From Schistosoma haematobium (lineage: Eukaryota > Platyhelminthes > Trematoda > Strigeidida > Schistosomatidae), in NCBI RefSeq assembly GCF_000699445.3, contig NC_067198.1:5304801-5368800 (forward strand): a stretch of DNA of 64,000 bases, written 5' to 3'. A program made the translations under genes and the position numbers. Each line of letters starts with the position of its first letter. Position 1 is the first letter of the stretch. This document shows positions 59,440 to 64,000 of this stretch, one piece after another. The notes beneath the pieces were generated by a model. The model saw only the letters and a list, made by a program, of their open reading frames with translations, was not told the DNA's origin and made no database searches.

Positions 59440-60585
59440 CAATTTATTTGCGCCTGTTACTCCCAATGGTGCATCGGCCACCGGCTAGCATTCTCCAACC
59501 CACCCTCACCCGGGGATCACTTTCTAGTTCTATCCAATGGTTTTTCATTCTTCTCATGTCTGTCTCCATTTCTCGGTGTAATGTGCTGTTTGGTCCTCCT
59601 ATTCTCCTTTGGCCCTGGGGATTTCAAGTGAAGACTTGTCTTGCGACGCAGTTGGGTGCTTTCCTCAATGTATGTCCTACCCACTTCCAGTGCTTCTTCC
59701 TGACTTGTCCCTCTGTCAGAATTTCGTTTGTTGTCTCCCACAGGAGATTGATTGATTGCTGATAGTGTCAGGCCAACGGATCCGAAGTATTCTACGTAGA
59801 CATCTGTTAATAAACACCTGTATTTTCTGGATGATGGCTTTCGTAGTTCTCCAGGTTTTCGCCCCATACAGTCGAACTGTCTTGACATTTGTATTGAAAA
59901 TTCTGACCTTGGTGTTGGTTGACGGACAGTTGTTTTGAGTTCCAGATGTTCTTCAGTTGTAAATATACTGCTCTTGCTTTTCCAATCCGCGCTTTCACAT
60001 CTGCATCAGATCCGTCGTGTTCATCAATGATGCTGCCCAAATATGTAGAGGTTTTTACATCTTCCGATTCTTCACCGTCAATTGTGATTGGATTGGTGCA
60101 TGCTGTGTTGTATCGAAGAATCTTGCTTTTCCCTTTGTGTATAATGAGACCTACTGCTGCTGAGGCTGCTGCTACATTGGTCGTCTTCTCCTGCATTTGT
60201 TGTTGCGTGTGCGATAGAAGAGCCAGATCACCTGCGAAGTCTAGATCATCCAGCTGCATCCTAGCTATTCACTGTATCCCATGCTTTCCACCATATGTTG
60301 ACGTCTTCATGATCCAGTCGATCACGAGGAGGAAGAGAAATGGTGAGAGTAAGAAGACTTACCTGACGGTGGTCTTTACATTGAACGGGTCTGTCAGCTG
60401 ACCTCCATGTGCAATCTTGTAGTTTAATCCATCATAGAAATTCTGTATGGTGTTGACTATCTTCTCAGACACATCATAATGTTGAGGAAGCCTGGATAGT
60501 GTTGTCCAGTCCACGTTATCAAATGCTTTCTCGTAGTCAGTGAAATTGATGTAGGGAGTTTAAATGTTTCGAATTATTTTTTCAG
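59440..60585 (-). pseudogene. SR2-type RTE retrotransposon, 3' third
   Basis: On the - strand: FTDYEKAFDNVDWTTLSRL near 60,540, LLSPFLFLLVIDWIMKT, then QLDDLDFAGDLALLSHTQQQ, TYLGSIIDEHDGSDADVK, ARIGKARAVYLQLKNIWN and, near the end, VGWRMLAGGRCTIGSN. This is the RTE clade and very like schistosome SR2. The catalytic Asp pair has become Gly-Asp. Several frameshifts are present (about 59,800 and 60,350). The tail is AAAT-like at 59,440-59,450. It is 5'-truncated near 60,585. Confidence 0.85.
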
Positions 60586-61056
60586 GTTAGCTTTTGTTTA
60601 GAGAATTAGTTTCTATGGGATGGGGTCGCTAACCGCATGACTAACCTTCCTACTTCATCCGGGCTTGGGACCAGCATTGGCCCCAGAGGGGCTCCAGGTA
60701 GTGTCCTTTACCAATCTAGATACTAATATGTTCACCACAGTGTACACAACCCCTGTGAGTTCCAAGCTTGAAAATTGCGTTGAGGCTGCAATTCTGTGTT
60801 TTAAATGTGACTCAAACGTCTTGTAAAAGGTACATAGCGCAACTACCCATGCAGTCATAGAACTCTAGGGTTTACCATACAAATAGTATGTAGGGCCAGT
60901 GAAATTTTACTGACTCCTAACCGAATCATCCAGCAGTTGAGTCAATGAGTATCGAACAGATTATCGATCCTCGTCGAGGTCAAGGACAATCATCGCGCAT
61001 CAGTTAATCGTATGTGTTGTGACTTGAACTTTGGTCGATTTTTACCCCGTGTCAAT
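60586..61056 (-). other. Unassigned DNA inside or next to an LTR element
   Basis: The - strand stretch next to the LTR at 61,057 could be internal sequence of that element. A 67-codon open frame (60,655-60,858) contains WVVALCTFYKTFESHLKHRI but matches nothing I know. Confidence 0.35.
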
Positions 61057-61412
61057 TGTTGCGTCCTTGACTGAAAGATTAGAGAGCAGCGTACCATAGA
61101 TCGAATCAGTGACACGTAAAACATGTACGAACGACCTAGAGTTCCGATTGGTCCCGCCTCCCTGTCTAGCCCAGCCAGTTGGGTCCAGAACACAAGTCAC
61201 AACCTCTGAGATATGAATCGTTATATTTCAAACATGCTCTGTTTATATACTAATCAAGCATACCACATCGTGCCATAAAACAGAAAACAACATTTTGTAC
61301 AATATTTAACAAGTGAACAAATATCAACCAATAGGAAATGTCCATTCAAAGTCCAAGGACACCGTTGGACTTAATATGACAATTATTGGTATATTCCTCT
61401 GCATCCCTAACA
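61057..61412 (-). mobile_element. LTR, 356 bp, with decayed primer-binding site
   Basis: On the - strand it starts TGTTAGGGATGC and ends GGACGCAACA, followed by ATTGACACGGGG, a worn form of the primer-binding site seen at 19,279. It shares TATATAAACAG and CTGGCTGGGCTAGACAGG with the other three copies. No target duplication is seen, so internal sequence may persist to its left. Confidence 0.8.
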
Positions 61413-61680
61413 GTATGTCATGGGCTGGCGCATCCCGTGGTGTTCTCGCTATCTTCTCTGTACTCATTTTCACCAGTGTATTTCAATAATAACGTCCTTT
61501 GTGTTATCCGGTCTTCAAAGCAACCACAGTACCTTGATACGTCGAAGGGGTGATCCACGTTAGATGCTGACCGCGGGGCGACTTCAAAGTTAGCTGGTTC
61601 GTCACACCATTCCCTTCTTACTCGAGTAGGCCTCCAAACATCTGACATAGATAATCTAAGTTGATGATTAACGAACGGCT
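61413..61680. other. Unassigned
   Basis: A 76-codon - strand open frame (61,418-61,648) is present. I do not recognise it. Confidence 0.35.
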
Positions 61681-61689
61681 CCAGAAGCT

Positions 61690-61976
61690 AGATCTCTTAT
61701 TCTCTATCCTAACGCAGATTAAGAAGTGATCTAATCTTATTGTATAGAATTCTAAGAAGTGATTTTGGACCTGAAGTATCCTCGTTCGTTCTTCTTATCA
61801 GATCAGACCAACTCAGAGGACATAGTAAACGAATAAAATAGTCAATAACGAATAAAATAACCATGACGCCCAGGTTTTCACATCGAGTCATAAGTTATTG
61901 AAACCTGTTACCCGAAAAATTGGCGTCCGTTCCTTTCAGTTGACTCATTCAAAATAAAACAAGACACTCTGAGAAC
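61690..61976 (+). pseudogene. C-terminal end of a CR1-like LINE
   Basis: One + strand frame reads DQLRGHSKRI, then FSHRVISY-stop-NLLPEKLASVPFS and NKTRHSE. This is the LRGHSK...RV-WN-LP tail also seen at 46,080-46,200. It is a short, stop-ridden relic abutting the TIR transposon. Confidence 0.65.
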
Positions 61977-62785
61977 CCCAAGCAACCAAGAAAAAGGAAA
62001 TAAAGGCGAAGAAAGGGGAAATAAAGTGGACGACAGCGTAAATAAAAAGGAAATGTCATTTTCCGCCTTTACGTCGGTTATTTAGGACAAATATCGATTT
62101 TTCCTCTTTGCGTCGTGCAGCTGGAGGAAATTTGTCGACAATTTTACGTAACGTGCAGTGTTTGAATATACCGCGTCCCAAACTTACGTTTTCATAAATG
62201 TAGACAAATTAATGCACCGCTTAATAATAAAACAAAACTATTGTCATAAAAACAAAGTAAAAAATACGGAACTAGGCATTCGGTTGAGATGCATATACAC
62301 TGACTTCGTTTTTTGTTTAGCCAGTGTTATGACGGGCTTGAGAGCCATCGCAATTAACTAATGTGATGCAGGTGAGAGGTGTGCTCTCGGAATTTTCATG
62401 TTCATTATAACTGATTACCTTGTTAGTTCAATACTATGAATTTCATTGAAGTCAGTGAGAATGTTCGTAGACGTAGGGCCACTGTGAACTTGTCACGTTC
62501 CCTTCGCTGTCATAGATCCACTTATAACAAGGTGGAATAATATGCGAGCCGCTTTCATGAAAAAATATGACGTTCTTTCGTTCAGTGGGTTTGCTAATGA
62601 AAGCACCTTAAAAGGTAACTGAGTTCAACAGTGTTTTTTAAATTGATAGAAGTAAATAGAGAAACCACTCGTAATGACAGTACTTCAACTGTAACACCAT
62701 CCACTAGCAACATCAATCAAAGGCTTTTAGATAATAGGGTATGTAAATGAAGTTCATACGTGATTATATTTCTTATAGGATGCAA

Positions 62786-63343
62786 GGCGAGACTCTAACT
62801 CAGGGACGACCTTTGGACGAATCTCAAATGACCTTGACAATTATTAGCCAATCAGAAGACAGTATAGAGTGAAAATATATAAGGAAATAATGAATTACAG
62901 TGGATATTCTTCTTTTACATGATTTGAAAACTTGTTAAGGTTGATAAAGGTTCAGAGGTTCTGAATTCATAATTCATACGGTATAGAAACTCGTCCATAG
63001 GGTTAGGGCTGTAGCCTCTCAGTAAACACCTCTTCTCTAAAATCCGATGTAAACCGATCGCATGTTAGCACTCTAACCCTAACCTAGCCCTAACCACAAC
63101 CCTAATCCTAACCTTAACCCTAAACCCTAACCTTATTTACGGGTTTCTATACCGTACGCATTATGAATTCAGAACTTCTGAGCCTTTATCAAACCTTAAC
63201 AAGCTTTTTAATCATGTAAAAGAAGAATATCCACTGTAATTCATTGCTTTCTTGTAATATATTTTTACTTAATACTGTCTTCTGATTGACCAATAATTGA
63301 AATTGCTCAAACGTTTTTCATTGACTCGTCCCTAAATTAGTCT
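62786..63343. mobile_element. Foldback element with telomere-like repeats in the loop
   Basis: The arms are about 62,786-63,000 and 63,145-63,343. They share GGCGAGACT, AGGGACGA, CAATCAGAAGACAGTAT, TGGATATTCTTCTTTTACAT and TACGGTATAGAAAC blocks. The loop holds CTAACCCTAA-type repeats at 63,073-63,136 and AGGGTTAGGG near 63,000. The outermost GGCGAG ends match the Merlin relic at 63,869. Confidence 0.8.
63073..63136. repeat. Interstitial telomere-like repeat
   Basis: A degenerate run of CCCTAA-type units (CTAACCCTAA, CCTAACCTTAACCCTAAA). The flatworm telomere repeat is TTAGGG. Confidence 0.85.
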
Positions 63344-63419
63344 CGCCGTCCCATCTCTTGTAACCTCTCATTAATCACGACTCAGACTAATACAAATAAT
63401 GATAATTGTTGCTAATTGG

Positions 63420-63869
63420 ATCATAAAGTCTCTAGTAACATTAGCTGTGGCTTTGCAGATTTTACGGAAGTTTCAGCTGTTCAGTGGTACGAATATTGCC
63501 GTGATATATGTGCAATCAAAATGACACGCTTACATGAATCATTTAAGGGAGTCGGAAGAATAGTGGAAATAGATGAGATCGAGCAAAGAAAGTGCCAGTT
63601 CGAGCAGGTTTTTTCCTTCAACACAGGACAACGAAATACAATTCCATCACGGTAGTCTGCGCATCGTGCTGCAATCATTTGATCGCCCCAGTCACAGATG
63701 CAGGAACTTCTTAATAGTCCCATCTGTTGAAGTCGCTCAACAATCACCTCTTCTCCGAAGTCTACTGCGAAACCATCGTATGTGAGCATCACGTATTGAA
63801 ATTAGCGCCGTGACCTTAAAATCCCTTAAACGATTTTCATTGGCTCGTGCATAAATAATACTCGCCAAC
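63420..63869. pseudogene. Merlin (ISXO2-like) transposase relic, rearranged
   Basis: The + strand at about 63,440-63,595 encodes VSAVQWYEYCRDICAIK, then GVGRIVEIDEIEQRK, the V-IDE motif holding the first catalytic Asp. The - strand at about 63,790-63,600 encodes LQQMGLLRSSCICDWGDQM, then DGIVFRCP, the N-terminal zinc ribbon of the same protein. The two halves face each other. The right end at 63,820-63,869 has the GGCGAG/ATGAAAA terminal sequence on the - strand. Confidence 0.7.
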
Positions 63870-64000
63870 TTTTCCTCAAGATCCTAAGCACATGGTGTAC
63901 CTAGGTGTCACATAAAAGCTGACTAATTTATGGATAGATTGAGCACACAGGAAACTGCTGAACTTGAACTCATGTGCAATTAGGGACATTAATAATTTAA

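Larger units (their letters stand above)
61977..64000 (+). mobile_element. Second copy of the tnp2-type TIR transposon, runs off the window
   Basis: The left TIR (61,977-62,095) matches 41,931 (CCCAAGCAACC then AGGAAATAAAGGCGAAGAAA units). Transposase sequence reappears at about 63,882-64,000 and is almost identical to 42,392-42,510, including the same TAA after YLGVT. Between them are other insertions. No right end is in the window. Confidence 0.75.

Overview
The window is nuclear DNA of a parasitic flatworm, almost certainly Schistosoma or a close relative. The evidence is an intron-rich animal gene with a 35-nt first intron (schistosome 5' micro-introns are this size), an SR2-type RTE retrotransposon, a Penelope-like element, hammerhead-ribozyme SINE relics resembling Sm-alpha, and Merlin-type and tnp2/DUF4806-type DNA transposons. 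Species cannot be fixed from sequence alone. Genus-level calls rest on family knowledge, not on a search.

Region 1 (about 1-41,450) is a giant inverted repeat. An eight-exon LanC-like (LANCL) gene lies on the + strand at 394-11,061, and a second complete copy lies on the - strand at 41,393-25,443. They are tail to tail. The matching arms (about 345-12,851 and 41,442-23,653) surround a 10.8-kb spacer. The outer parts (345 to about 3,060) and inner parts (about 7,268-12,851) of the arms are nearly identical. The middle, holding exons 4 and 5, is roughly 10% different and carries unrelated transposon insertions in each arm. All 16 amino-acid differences I find between the two LANCL proteins fall in those two exons. 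This looks like an old inverted duplication whose flanks were homogenised by gene conversion, although an assembly join of two haplotypes must be excluded.

The spacer (12,852-23,652) is wholly made of mobile DNA: a short LINE-derived repeat, an RTE-like LINE (13,379-17,508) split by a solo LTR, a second RTE-like LINE (about 17,669-21,962) split by an LTR that carries 40 nt of a tRNA-Ser-like sequence, and a TIR element (21,965-23,598).

The middle of the right arm holds a rearranged Penelope-like element, a 348-bp element with a hammerhead-ribozyme motif at each end facing outward, half a LINE, a solo LTR with a perfect 5-bp target duplication, an Sm-alpha relic and a decayed LINE.

Region 2 (41,450-64,000) is a transposon graveyard with no host gene I can recognise. 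It contains a TIR transposon with tnp2-like and DUF4806-like coding exons (41,931-45,616), a CR1/Jockey-like RT fragment (46,027-47,193), and 5.6 kb of mostly unassigned AT-rich DNA with hairpins and inverted repeats. It continues with a second CR1-like LINE cut in two by a Ty3/gypsy element (about 55,017-59,191), an SR2 fragment, an LTR with a partial primer-binding site, a LINE tail, and a second copy of the tnp2 transposon that starts at 61,977 and runs off the end. That second copy contains a foldback element with telomere-like repeats in its loop and an inverted Merlin relic.
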